64,000 nt of DNA, from contig CAWKLQ010000010.1 of NCBI GenBank assembly GCA_963850525.1, positions 62,001 through 126,000 on the forward strand, written 5' to 3'. Made by a program: the position numbers and the translations under genes. This document shows positions 53,763-63,154 of the stretch, in pieces. The number at the start of each line of letters is the position of its first letter. Within the stretch, counting starts at the first letter, position 1. This DNA comes from JAEMQF01 sp963850525 (GTDB lineage Bacteria > Pseudomonadota > Gammaproteobacteria > Burkholderiales > Burkholderiaceae_C). The notes below the pieces were generated by a model. The model made no database searches. It saw only the letters and a program-made list of their open reading frames with translations, and had not been told where the DNA came from.

Positions 53763-56054
53763 ATGGCGACACTGGCCAATCCGACGGCAATCGCGCAGCA
53801 GGCTCGCCGGACCTACGCCGAAAGCCTCGTGCGCGGCATTCCGGCCATCGTGCACAGCGTCGACCAGGCCGCCCGAGTTCTGGTGAGCCAGGTGGCCGAG
53901 CCCGCGCTGGCGTCGCGGCGCCGCGATGCGGTCCAGGACCTGCAACGCCTCAGTTCGTTTTGGCTGCAAGGCATGACGACGATCCTGCGCGGCGCACTGC
54001 AAAGCGGCCTCGTCGCCGCCACCCGACCCGGCGACCTGCCGTTGCCGGGGGTGCGGGGTGTCCGGCCCGGGCTCAGCCTGGTTGACGACGACACCATCGA
54101 AAACGAAATCCTCAGCTCGCGCCTGGCTTTGGCGATGATGGACCGCGCCTCGTGGGAGTTCACCGATTTGCGCGGCCGCATCAACACGCTGGAAGGGCGC
54201 GAAGAACTCGACAGCAACGACGTGCTGCGCCCGCACGTGCTCGCGCGCGTCGTGACCGGTGCGTGGCGCGGCGCCGGTCTCGGCCTGGACGCGTGGCGCA
54301 CGCTGCAGGCGGTTTTGCATGAAGAGTTTGCGCACTTTTGCGAAGAGGCGTACCACGAGATCAACCGCTGGCTGGTTCAGCACAACGTGCAGCCCGAAGT
54401 CGATTTGCGCCCCTTCGTGCGGCGCAATCGCAATTCAGCGATGGTCAGTGGATACATCGTCCCGCCCACAGGCTTTGGCGTGACCGGGCCAGCGCCCGTC
54501 ACGGGCGGGCGCAGTGCCGTCGCCGAAGAAACCCGCATGCTCACGAACACGGGCGCGTTTTCGCGCGGTGTCGACCACGCGAACGAGGTGCTGGGCAAGC
54601 TGAATCGACTCGTCGGCCGGCAGTTGCCCGAATTCGTCGCGACGCAAAATGTGAGGGGCCGGGCGTCGCCGACGCTCAATGCAGCGATTGGCGAAGCCCA
54701 GAGCGGAATTGCGCGGCGTTTTTCCGCGCCGTCGGGCGGCGGCGGCTCGCAGACGGTGAATGCGCCGGCGCTGCTCGAAGAGCTGAACCAGCGCAAGCAG
54801 GCGCTCAAGCAAGCCGCCACGACGCAGGTTGAACGTGCCACGATCGAAATCGTCGCGCTGCTGTTCCAGAGCATCTTGACCGAAGAGCGGATTCCGGCCG
54901 CGGTGCGCGTCTGGTTCGCTCGGCTGCAAATGCCGGTGCTGCGCGTCGCGGTGGGCGAACCCGATTTCTTCGCCACGGTGGACCACCCGGCGCGCCGCCT
55001 CATCGACCGCATGGGCGCGTGTGTCATGGGCTTCGACGCGACGGCGCGCGCTGTCGGCGACGTGCTCGAGAAGGAAATCAAGCGCATCGTCCAGGTCGTC
55101 GAGGCTTACCCCGACACCGGACGGCGCGTCTTCCAGACGGTGCTCACCGAGTTCGAACGCTTTCTCGAGCACTACTTCAAGAACGAGAACGAAGCGTCCA
55201 AGCGCGGTGTGTCGCTCGCGCAGCAGGTCGAACAGCGCGAGACAATGGCGATCCAGTACACCATCGAGTTGCGCAAGATGCTCAACGAGATGCCGGTGCA
55301 GGACGGGATTCGCGAGTTCCTGTTCCAGGTCTGGGCCGACGTGCTGGCGATGACCGCCGTCAAGCACGGCCCGCAGGGTGACCTCACCAAATCGATGAAG
55401 CGCGCCGCTGCCGACCTGATCTGGTCGGCTGGTGCCAAGGTGTCGCGCGAAGAGCGCGCCGAAGTGATCCGGCGCCTGCCGCCGCTGCTCAAGGCCTTGC
55501 GCGACGGCATGGAACACGCTGGCATCTCGGTGGACAAGCAGGATGAGCACATCCAGCGCCTGAACGATTCGTTGGCGGCGGCGTTCACTGCCAAGGCCGC
55601 GGCGATTCCGCACGAACGCCTGGTGGAGTTGATGGCGCGGCTCGAGACCTTGGAAGAACTGCTTCCCGAAGCCGAAGACGTGGAGATCGATCAGGCGATG
55701 GTGCTTGACCTTTCAGGGCACGAAAGCTCGGAGCTCGAGGTGGTGGGCGAGGGCGGCTCGATGCCCACGCCGGCGATGCTCGCGTGGGCGCGCGAACTCC
55801 AGGTCGGGACCTGGTACATGCTCGACTATCGCGGCAGCAACGAGGCGGTGCAGTTGTCGTGGCTGGGCTTGCGCAAGCAACTCGCGCTGTTTGTTTCACC
55901 GCAGGGCCGCGGCATCCTGTTTCAGCAGCACCGGCTCGCGGCTTTCCTGCAGGCGGGCTTGCTGGTTCCCGCGCAAGACGAGTCCCTCACGGTGCGGGCA
56001 ACGCGCAGCGCCTTGGCCAAGCTCGACGGCGACCCGAGCCGACTCTTGAATTGA
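53763..56054 (+). CDS. DUF1631 family protein
   Basis: 763 residues, largely helical, no signal peptide or membrane helix. The sequence has the N-terminal helices with RRRDAVQDLQRL, the central PEVDLRPFVRRNR, HPARRLIDRMG block and a C-terminal TWYMLDYRGSNEAVQLSWLGLRKQLALFVSPQGRGILFQ domain reminiscent of PilZ-like folds. These proteins are widespread in beta- and gammaproteobacteria and their function is unknown; a link to cyclic-di-GMP or surface functions is only a guess. Convergent with smg. Confidence 0.85.
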   Translation: MATLANPTAIAQQARRTYAESLVRGIPAIVHSVDQAARVLVSQVAEPALASRRRDAVQDLQRLSSFWLQGMTTILRGALQSGLVAATRPGDLPLPGVRGVRPGLSLVDDDTIENEILSSRLALAMMDRASWEFTDLRGRINTLEGREELDSNDVLRPHVLARVVTGAWRGAGLGLDAWRTLQAVLHEEFAHFCEEAYHEINRWLVQHNVQPEVDLRPFVRRNRNSAMVSGYIVPPTGFGVTGPAPVTGGRSAVAEETRMLTNTGAFSRGVDHANEVLGKLNRLVGRQLPEFVATQNVRGRASPTLNAAIGEAQSGIARRFSAPSGGGGSQTVNAPALLEELNQRKQALKQAATTQVERATIEIVALLFQSILTEERIPAAVRVWFARLQMPVLRVAVGEPDFFATVDHPARRLIDRMGACVMGFDATARAVGDVLEKEIKRIVQVVEAYPDTGRRVFQTVLTEFERFLEHYFKNENEASKRGVSLAQQVEQRETMAIQYTIELRKMLNEMPVQDGIREFLFQVWADVLAMTAVKHGPQGDLTKSMKRAAADLIWSAGAKVSREERAEVIRRLPPLLKALRDGMEHAGISVDKQDEHIQRLNDSLAAAFTAKAAAIPHERLVELMARLETLEELLPEAEDVEIDQAMVLDLSGHESSELEVVGEGGSMPTPAMLAWARELQVGTWYMLDYRGSNEAVQLSWLGLRKQLALFVSPQGRGILFQQHRLAAFLQAGLLVPAQDESLTVRATRSALAKLDGDPSRLLN

Positions 56055-56124
56055 CTGCCTGCGAGGGCGCTGAGCTCAAGGGCCGCGGCGAAAGTCCGGT
56101 GCGCCGGGCGACTGGCGCGAGCGC

Positions 56125-56577
56125 TCAGTGAATCAACCGGTCCTGCGGATCGACGAACAATTCGTCCAGGATCAGCGCGTCGGGCTCCTGGCCCAGGCTC
56201 CAGAAGACCATCAACACGATGATCTTCAGGTCTTCGAGTTCGAGCGGCGTGGCGCCGACTGCGCTGGCCCGATCGATGACCATTTCGCGCATCGGCGGCG
56301 GCAACAGACCCGCAGATTCGAGGAAGCTGATGAAGCCGATCGACTCTTCACCGAGCCGATCTTGCTCATCGGCGGTGTACACGCGCATGCTGTGGGCGGC
56401 CTGCTCGCCGACATGCGCGTGCGCGGCTTGCGTCAACTCGTCGAGCCAGAGCAGTGCCTCGCGAATTTCGTCGGTTTCGAAACCCACCGAACTGAGCTTT
56501 CGCGTGAGCTGTTCGGTCCCCGGGCAGGCCTCGGCGCGCCAATAGTTTTCGTAGAGGTAGACGAGCACGTCGAACAT
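56125..56577 (-). CDS. smg: Smg protein (DUF494)
   Basis: 150 residues beginning MFDVLVYLYENYW, the standard Smg N-terminus (so this ATG was preferred to one three codons upstream). It continues with LSSVGFETDEIREALLWL and LEDLKIIVLMVFWSLGQEPDALILDELF. Small helical proteins of this family are found next to dprA in many proteobacteria; the molecular role is not established. Confidence 0.93.
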   Translation of the reverse strand: MFDVLVYLYENYWRAEACPGTEQLTRKLSSVGFETDEIREALLWLDELTQAAHAHVGEQAAHSMRVYTADEQDRLGEESIGFISFLESAGLLPPPMREMVIDRASAVGATPLELEDLKIIVLMVFWSLGQEPDALILDELFVDPQDRLIH

Positions 56578-56652
56578 GCGAGGCACTATACCGCAGCGCT
56601 TGCACCGGGCCGCTTGATCACTGCCGCGCGATTCCGTTCCTCAGGGTCAAGG

Positions 56653-57756
56653 TCAGCCCTGGCTGATCCGTTGAAACAATTGGCCCGGCAAGCGCGCCAC
56701 TTGCCCGTCGAGCTCGAGTTCGAGAAGTTTTGCGCTCAACTGCGCGGCTGACCATCCGGTGCGCGCGACGAGCGCCTCCAGCCCCACCGGGTCGTAGCCC
56801 AATGCGTCGAGCAACGGGTCTGGCGCGGAAGGCTGCGATGGCTGCGCCGGCTGTTGCCGCGCCCCGGCGCTGCCCCAGTGCAGGTCTTCCAGGATGTCCT
56901 GCGCAGTGTCGACAAGTTTGGCGCCTTGTTTGAGCAGCGCATGGCAACCGCGCGACAGGGGCGAGTGAATCGAACCCGGAATCGCGTACACGTCGCGGCC
57001 CGCCTCGGTGGCCAGGCGCGCCGTGATCAGCGAACCCGATTGCAACGCCGCTTCCACGACCAAGGTGCCGCGCGTCAGCCCGGCGATGATGCGGTTGCGC
57101 ACCGGAAAGTTCGGCGGCAAGGGGGGCATTCCCAACGCGTATTCGCCAAGGATCAACCCTTCTTCGACGATGCGCTGCGCGAGCTTGGCGTTGCGCTTCG
57201 GATAGACCTGGTCCAGGCCGGTGCCGACGACCGCGATCGTGCCTGAGGGTCCGCTCAATGCACCATCGTGCGCCGCGGCATCGATGCCCAGCGCGAGTCC
57301 GGAGACGATGCTCAGGCCAGCGTGACTGAGATGCTCGGCAAAGGCCCGAGCGTTGTCGACGCCTTGCCGGGTCGGGTTGCGGCTGCCGACGATGGCCAGA
57401 CTCGGTGCGAGCAAGCGCTCGACGCGGCCTTGCGCGTACAGCAGCAGCGGCGGGTCGGTGGTTTCGAGCAGGGCGGCCGGGTAGTTCGGATCGCCCAAAA
57501 CGATGACGCTGCGCGACTGCGGTGCGGCGTCCAGCCACTCGAGCGTCTTGGCGGTCAGCGCGGCGAGCGACTCGGGCGGCGCAGCAAGCGCAGCGGCCAC
57601 GCTGCCGCCGACAACGCTGCGCCAGGCACTCTCAGACGCGCGAAACACGGCTTGCGGCGATGCAAAGCTGCTTAGCAGCCTGCGCGCCGATTCGCGCCCG
57701 ACACCCGGCGTTTCCAGCAGGCGCAGCCAGGCGCCGAGTTCGTCGGGGTCGATCAC
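56653..57756 (-). CDS. dprA: DNA-processing protein DprA
   Basis: 367 residues: SAM-like N-terminal part, a Rossmann-type DprA core with IVGSRNPTRQG, SGLALGIDAAAHDGAL, GTGLDQVYPKRN and IIAGLTRGTLVVEAALQSGSLITARLA, and a C-terminal winged helix (GYDPVGLEALVARTGWSAAQLSAKLLELEL). It binds incoming single-stranded DNA and loads RecA in natural transformation. It lies upstream of smg on the same strand, the usual order. Confidence 0.95.
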   Translation of the reverse strand: MIDPDELGAWLRLLETPGVGRESARRLLSSFASPQAVFRASESAWRSVVGGSVAAALAAPPESLAALTAKTLEWLDAAPQSRSVIVLGDPNYPAALLETTDPPLLLYAQGRVERLLAPSLAIVGSRNPTRQGVDNARAFAEHLSHAGLSIVSGLALGIDAAAHDGALSGPSGTIAVVGTGLDQVYPKRNAKLAQRIVEEGLILGEYALGMPPLPPNFPVRNRIIAGLTRGTLVVEAALQSGSLITARLATEAGRDVYAIPGSIHSPLSRGCHALLKQGAKLVDTAQDILEDLHWGSAGARQQPAQPSQPSAPDPLLDALGYDPVGLEALVARTGWSAAQLSAKLLELELDGQVARLPGQLFQRISQG

Positions 57757-57784
57757 GTCCAGGGCCCGGCGGGCCGGCCCAAAA

Positions 57785-58990
57785 TCAGGGCTGGGTGAAC
57801 TTGTCGCCGATCTTCACCGGATCCTGCACCGACAAGATCAGCGCGTATGACATGCGCTCAAAGGTTCGGAACACGAACAGCATGCCGTGGCGCTCGTCAG
57901 GCAGCTTGATCGTCGGGCGTGACCGCTCCGTCGTATCGACGACGGAGCTGCCTTGACGCCACAGTGCAAGCACGTGGCCCCGTTCGAGCCCGTCGCGCAA
58001 GCCCCGATTCAGCGCGACGATCTGGTTTTGCCCGGCGTAAATGCCTTCGCCGTAGATCGAGGCAATCTGCCCGGTGATCGGCGATTGCGGCGCGTGCGGC
58101 GTATAGCTGATGAATTCGCGCGGCGGCACGGGCGCGAGTCGGTCGCCGATTCCCGCCTCGATGCGCAAGGTCGTCAGCGTGAACGTCGCGGGAACGATTT
58201 CCGGTTTGCCGTCCAGCGCGTTGCGGTCCGCGCCGGGCGCGGCGTAAAACGCCGTGCCCACGTAAGCCGCCTCGTAGCCGAGCAATTCCTTGGTGCTGGG
58301 GTCGAGCAAGGGCTTGGGTTCGCGGAACACGCGGTAGTCGCGCTGCTGGTCCTCCAGCGGGCCGCGCACATAGGCGGTATCGCCGCGGCCCATCTTCACG
58401 CGGCCTTCCTGCGACGCGACGATGCGCGGTGCCGACTCCAATTCATTGGCGCCAAAGATCACGGCCTCGTTGAGGAAGGGCTCGATCAAGTGAAACGGAA
58501 TCGACGCGATCGGGCCGAGGTCGCCACGCTGCGAGCGGACCTTCGGCGACAGCTTCAAGGTCCCGGGATCTGCGCCACCGGTAGCGCCTGCAGCGCCGCC
58601 GCCTTGACCCAGGCGCAGCCGCGCGCGCCCGTCAACCTTGTCGAGGAACAAGACTTGCCCCGGGTAGATGAGGTGCGGGTTGCGGATTTGGTCGAGGTTC
58701 ATTCCCCACAGCTCGGGCCAGCGCCACGGGCTTTTCAGGTACAGCGACGAGATGTCCCACAGCGTGTCGCGCTGCTTGACGGTGTAGGTGTCGGGCGCAT
58801 TGGGTGCCAGGTCGGCCAGGGCGACGCCGCCTTGCGCCACTTGCTGCGCCTTGCTGCGCTGCTCCGGCGTGATCGGATAATTGACGGCCAAAGCGCTCGC
58901 CGTGGTCAGCACGCTGGCCAGGAGGGCCGCTGTGGGCGCGATCAGCGCCGCACGGCGCGTTCGAAGGGCGAGTCGATTGCGGCGCATCAT
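57785..58990 (-). CDS. LysM-domain exported protein
   Basis: 401 residues with a signal peptide (TAALLASVLTTASALA) and one LysM domain at ~67-117 (TYTVKQRDTLWDISSLYLKSPWRWPELWGMNLDQIRNPHLIYPGQVL), which binds peptidoglycan. The remainder (~130-401) is the conserved C-terminal region seen in the betaproteobacterial LysM protein encoded beside dprA; function unknown. GGAG lies 10 nt before the first of two adjacent ATG codons. It is divergent from def. Confidence 0.9.
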   Translation of the reverse strand: MMRRNRLALRTRRAALIAPTAALLASVLTTASALAVNYPITPEQRSKAQQVAQGGVALADLAPNAPDTYTVKQRDTLWDISSLYLKSPWRWPELWGMNLDQIRNPHLIYPGQVLFLDKVDGRARLRLGQGGGAAGATGGADPGTLKLSPKVRSQRGDLGPIASIPFHLIEPFLNEAVIFGANELESAPRIVASQEGRVKMGRGDTAYVRGPLEDQQRDYRVFREPKPLLDPSTKELLGYEAAYVGTAFYAAPGADRNALDGKPEIVPATFTLTTLRIEAGIGDRLAPVPPREFISYTPHAPQSPITGQIASIYGEGIYAGQNQIVALNRGLRDGLERGHVLALWRQGSSVVDTTERSRPTIKLPDERHGMLFVFRTFERMSYALILSVQDPVKIGDKFTQP

Positions 58991-59251
58991 TTAGAGGAAT
59001 CTCCGGAAATGCAGGTCAGCGGCCTGCGCGACAAGGTTAAACGGCTGCACCCGCGGCGATCACGAGTTATCCGCCAAAATCCTCAATCAATTTCACAGAT
59101 TCTGCCCCTAAACCATTGATATCGCAACGAAAGTTCCGCCGCGAGGTGATCAGGTGTGAGACCTGTCACGGCGCAGCCGATTCATCGTGACGACGCGGCG
59201 GCCCCGGCGCTGCCAACGATATTCATCCATCATCAATTTTTTTGTCTCCGC

Positions 59252-59764
59252 ATGGCGCTGCTCAACATTCTTCGATTTCCCGACCCGCGCTTGCACACGC
59301 TTGCCAAGCCGGTTGACACCGTCGACTCGCGGGTGCGCCGTCTTGTCGACGACATGCTCGAGACCATGTACGCCGCCGACGGCGTGGGCCTGGCAGCGAC
59401 CCAGGTCGACGTGCACGAACGCATCATCGTCATCGATACCGCGCCGCAGCTGCGGCGGCCGCACGTGCTGATCAACCCCGAGCTGGTGGCGGTGAGCGAC
59501 GAGCTGACGGTCACCGACGAAGGCTGTTTGTCGGTCCCCGAGATCTACGACAAGGTGCAGCGCCACACGCAAGTGACGGTGCGCGCGCTGGACCGCAGCG
59601 GCCAGAGCGTGCAGTTCGACGCCGACGGCTTGCTCGCGGTGTGCGTGCAGCACGAGATGGACCATTTGCTGGGCAAGGTGTTCGTCGAATACCTCAGTCC
59701 GCTCAAGCGCGAGCGCATCCGCCACAAGATGCTCAAGCGCTCGCGCGACGAGCGTCGCGCCTGA
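59252..59764 (+). CDS. def: peptide deformylase
   Basis: 170 residues, removes the N-formyl group from new proteins using a metal ion. All three motifs are present: GVGLAATQ (44-51), EGCLSVP (metal ligand Cys92) and QHEMDHLLG (His134, Glu135, His138). I chose the ATG at 59252 (MALLNILRFPDPRL) although the frame is open ~100 nt further upstream. It is followed 26 bp later by fmt, its functional partner. Confidence 0.97.
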   Translation: MALLNILRFPDPRLHTLAKPVDTVDSRVRRLVDDMLETMYAADGVGLAATQVDVHERIIVIDTAPQLRRPHVLINPELVAVSDELTVTDEGCLSVPEIYDKVQRHTQVTVRALDRSGQSVQFDADGLLAVCVQHEMDHLLGKVFVEYLSPLKRERIRHKMLKRSRDERRA

Positions 59765-59790
59765 AGCGCCGCTGCGGCGGCGCCAACACC

Positions 59791-60762
59791 ATGCGCATCG
59801 CTTTCGCCGGTACCCCCGAGTTCGCTCTCGAGACTTTGCGCTGGATTCGCGCGTCGGGTTTCGAACTCGTGCTCGTGCTCACTCAGCCGGATCGGCCCGC
59901 CGGGCGCGGCCTCAAGCTTCACGCGAGCCCGGTCAAGACTTTTGCGACGGCGCACGACCTGCACATCGAACAGCCGCGCAGCCTGCGCCTGGACGGCAAG
60001 TATCCAGACGACGCGCAGCAGGCTGAGCACGCCCTGCGCGCGGCGCGCCCTGACGCGATCGTCGTCGCCGCGTATGGCCTGCTGCTGCCGACCTGGGTGC
60101 TGGAGTTGCCGCGCCTGGGGTGCTTGAATGTTCACGCTTCGCTGCTGCCACGCTGGCGGGGCGCCGCGCCGATCCAGCGCGCCATCGAAGCCGGCGACGC
60201 GCACACCGGCGTCACGATCATGCAGATGAACGAGGGCCTGGACACGGGCGACATGCTGCTCTGCGAGTCGCTCGATATCACACCGGCGGACACCGCGGGC
60301 AGCCTGCTGAACCGGCTCGCCCCGCTGGGCGCGCGCTTGCTGGTGGACGCGCTGCAGCGCGCCGGGCAGGGGCGGCTTGCGCGAGTCCCGCAACCCGAAG
60401 CCGGCGTCGTCTACGCGCGCAAGCTCGACAAGGCCGAAGCGCCAATCGATTGGAACGATGCAGCGCCCGCGATCGAGCGGCGGATTCGCGCGTTCGACCC
60501 CGCTCCGGGCGCAAGCGTGACGCTTGGCGACGAGACCTTCAAAGTCTGGCGTGCCGAATGGGTCGCCGCGTCGGGCGCGCTGCAGGGTGAGCCTGGCGAA
60601 ATCATCGCGGTGGAGCCTGCCGGCGTGAGCGTCGCGTGCGGCGCAGGCGCACTGCGCCTGACCGAATTGCAGCGCAGCGGCGGCAAGCGCCTGTCAGCGC
60701 AAGCCTTTCTCGCAGGCCACGCGCTGCGAGCGGGAATGCGTTTTGCCCCGCGAATCCGTTGA
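59791..60762 (+). CDS. fmt: methionyl-tRNA formyltransferase
   Basis: 323 residues; formylates initiator Met-tRNA with 10-formyl-THF. Begins MRIAFAGTPEFA and has the catalytic region LNVHASLLPRWRGAAPIQRAI, then MNEGLDTGDML and the C-terminal OB-fold domain (DWNDAAPAIERRIRAFDPAPGA...). Length is normal. In the def-fmt-htpX run typical of the Burkholderiales. Confidence 0.97.
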   Translation: MRIAFAGTPEFALETLRWIRASGFELVLVLTQPDRPAGRGLKLHASPVKTFATAHDLHIEQPRSLRLDGKYPDDAQQAEHALRAARPDAIVVAAYGLLLPTWVLELPRLGCLNVHASLLPRWRGAAPIQRAIEAGDAHTGVTIMQMNEGLDTGDMLLCESLDITPADTAGSLLNRLAPLGARLLVDALQRAGQGRLARVPQPEAGVVYARKLDKAEAPIDWNDAAPAIERRIRAFDPAPGASVTLGDETFKVWRAEWVAASGALQGEPGEIIAVEPAGVSVACGAGALRLTELQRSGGKRLSAQAFLAGHALRAGMRFAPRIR

Positions 60763-60829
60763 ACTTCGGCCGACCAGCCGCATCTACGCTGCGCCGCAAA
60801 TTCGGCCCATAGGCAAAGGAACCCCGCAA

Positions 60830-61678
60830 ATGTTCAATCTGATGAAGACCGCCATCCTGATGGCCGCGATCACGGCGCTGTTCATGGCGATCGGCTCATC
60901 TCTGGGAGGCCAGCAGGGAATGATGCTCGCCTTGATCGTCGCGCTGGGAATGAACTTCTTCAGCTACTGGTTTTCCGACAAGATGGTGCTGAAGATGTAC
61001 AACGCGCAAGAGGTCGACGAGACCTCGGCACCGCAGTTCTACCGCATGGTGCGTGAACTCGCCCAGCGCGCGCAACTGCCGATGCCGCGCGTCTACCTGA
61101 TCCAGGAAGACGCGCCGAACGCCTTTGCCACCGGGCGCAACCCCGAGCACGCCGCGGTGGCCGCGACGACGGGAATCCTGCAAGTGCTCAGCGAACGCGA
61201 GCTGCGCGGCGTGATGGCGCATGAACTCGCGCATGTGAAGCACCGCGACATTCTCATCAGCACGGTCAGCGCGACGATGGCCGGCGCGATATCGATGCTC
61301 GCCAACTTCGCCATGTTCTTCGGCGGGCGCAACGGCCGGCCGGCGAATCCGATCGTCGGCATTCTGGTGATGCTGCTCGCCCCGCTGGCAGCGAGCCTGA
61401 TCCAGATGGCGATCAGCCGCGCCCGCGAATTCGAAGCGGATCGCGGCGGCGCTGAAATTTCCGGCGACCCGCAGGCGCTGGCCGGCGCGCTGCAGAAAAT
61501 CCAGCGCTATGCGCAAGGCATCCCCATGCAAGCCGCTGAGCGGCACCCGGAAACTGCGCAGATGATGATCATGAACCCGCTGTCGGCGGGCGGCCTGCGC
61601 GGCCTGTTTTCGACGCATCCGGCCACCGAAGAGCGCGTCGAACGACTGCTCGCCCTGGCGCAGACGATGGGTCGCTGA
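60830..61678 (+). CDS. htpX: membrane zinc metalloprotease HtpX
   Basis: 282 residues: two N-terminal helices (~5-24, 31-50), the zinc site HELAH (His131, Glu132, His135) within MAHELAHVKHRD, two further helices, and the third zinc ligand region REFEADRGGAEIS. It degrades damaged membrane proteins under envelope stress. AAAGGAACC precedes the start ATG. Ends FSTHPATEERVERL, as usual in the family. Confidence 0.97.
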   Translation: MFNLMKTAILMAAITALFMAIGSSLGGQQGMMLALIVALGMNFFSYWFSDKMVLKMYNAQEVDETSAPQFYRMVRELAQRAQLPMPRVYLIQEDAPNAFATGRNPEHAAVAATTGILQVLSERELRGVMAHELAHVKHRDILISTVSATMAGAISMLANFAMFFGGRNGRPANPIVGILVMLLAPLAASLIQMAISRAREFEADRGGAEISGDPQALAGALQKIQRYAQGIPMQAAERHPETAQMMIMNPLSAGGLRGLFSTHPATEERVERLLALAQTMGR

Positions 61679-61828
61679 GAGCGCGACCCGGCACGGCCCG
61701 GCGCGGCGGTTCGATGCGCCTGCGTGCGTCCCGCATTGGCGCGTTTGTCTTCGGCCGGTGCGATGATTCGGCACCGGCCGAGTCCCGGTGAAAATCGGCA
61801 CCCCGCCGACCCTTCGAATGCTCCAGCC

Positions 61829-63034
61829 ATGAACGTCATTCGCTTCACCGATCTCATCGCTTCCGGCCAGGTCGCCGGAAAACGGATCTTCATTCGCGCC
61901 GACCTCAACGTCCCGCTGGACGATGCGGGGCACATCACCGAAGACACGCGAATTCGCGCCTCGGTGCCGTGCATTCGGATGGCGCTTGACGCAGGCGCTG
62001 CCGTGATGGTCACGTCGCACCTCGGGCGGCCCACGGAGGGCCAGCTCACTCCAGCGGATTCGCTCGCGCCGGTGGCGCGGCGCCTGGCCGAGCTGCTGGG
62101 GCGCGACGTGCCGCTGCTTGCGAACTGGGTGGACGGCGTCGCCGTGCAGCCCGGGCAGCTCGTGCTGCTCGAGAACTGCCGTGTCAACAAGGGCGAGAAG
62201 AAGAACGCGGAAGACCTGGCGCGCAGGCTGAGCCGCCTGTGCGACATCTTCGTGCACGACGCCTTCGGCACCGCGCACCGCGCCGAAGCCAGCACCTACG
62301 GCATCGCGCAGTTCGCCAGCATCGCCTGCGCCGGGCCCTTGCTCGCTGCCGAAATCGACGCGATCCAGAAGGCGCTCGCCAACCCGAGGCGGCCGCTGAT
62401 CGCCATCGTCGCGGGCAGCAAGGTCAGCACCAAATTGACGATTCTGCAAAGCCTGGCCGCCAAGGTCGACGGGCTCATCGTCGGTGGTGGCATTGCGAAC
62501 ACGTTCATGCTCGCCAGCGGATTGAACATCGGCAATAGCCTGGCCGAGGCGAGCCTGGTGGATGAGGCCAAAGCCGTGATCGCCGCGATGCGCGCGCGCG
62601 GCGCGGCGGTGCCGATTCCCGTCGACGTGGTGACCGCGAAGGCCTTCAAGGCCGACGCGACGGCGACGGTCAAGGCGGTTGCCGACGTCGCCGCCGACGA
62701 TTTGATCCTCGACATCGGTCCGCAGACGGCGGCGCAGCTCGCCGAACAATTGAAGGCCGCAGGAACCATCGTCTGGAACGGGCCCATGGGTGTGTTCGAG
62801 TTTGACGCCTTCGCACGCGGCACGGAAACCGTGGCGCGCGCGATTGCAGAGTCGCCTGCGTTTTCGATTGCCGGCGGCGGCGACACGCTCGCAGCGATCG
62901 CCAAGTACGGCATCGAAAACCGAATCGGCTACATCTCCACCGGCGGCGGCGCGTTTCTCGAGGTGCTGGAGGGCAAGACGCTCCCGGCGTTCGAAATCCT
63001 GAGCCGTCGCGCCGCACAGTCAACGCCTGGGTGA
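61829..63034 (+). CDS. pgk: phosphoglycerate kinase
   Basis: 401 residues; glycolytic ATP-forming step from 1,3-bisphosphoglycerate. Motifs: RIFIRADLNVPLD, MVTSHLGRPTEG, DIFVHDAFGTAHRAEAS, IVAGSKVSTKL, and the nucleotide-binding NGPMGVFE and SIAGGGDTLAA. Start ATG 61829 matches the family N-terminus; the frame extends upstream without homology. Followed 120 bp later by pyk. Confidence 0.97.
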   Translation: MNVIRFTDLIASGQVAGKRIFIRADLNVPLDDAGHITEDTRIRASVPCIRMALDAGAAVMVTSHLGRPTEGQLTPADSLAPVARRLAELLGRDVPLLANWVDGVAVQPGQLVLLENCRVNKGEKKNAEDLARRLSRLCDIFVHDAFGTAHRAEASTYGIAQFASIACAGPLLAAEIDAIQKALANPRRPLIAIVAGSKVSTKLTILQSLAAKVDGLIVGGGIANTFMLASGLNIGNSLAEASLVDEAKAVIAAMRARGAAVPIPVDVVTAKAFKADATATVKAVADVAADDLILDIGPQTAAQLAEQLKAAGTIVWNGPMGVFEFDAFARGTETVARAIAESPAFSIAGGGDTLAAIAKYGIENRIGYISTGGGAFLEVLEGKTLPAFEILSRRAAQSTPG

Positions 63035-63154
63035 AGCCGTTCACGCTGTGCGTGGGCCGGAGCGCCGCGACGAGTTCACAATCCGTTCCCGTTCCCGGTT
63101 CACCGCCCAAGCGCTGAGCGGGAGCCGTTCACAAGAAGATCTACGGAGTTTGCT

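Noticed and set aside
51134..53779. 881-codon minus-strand open frame
   Set aside because: Antisense to secD and secF; His/Arg/Asp-rich shadow composition.
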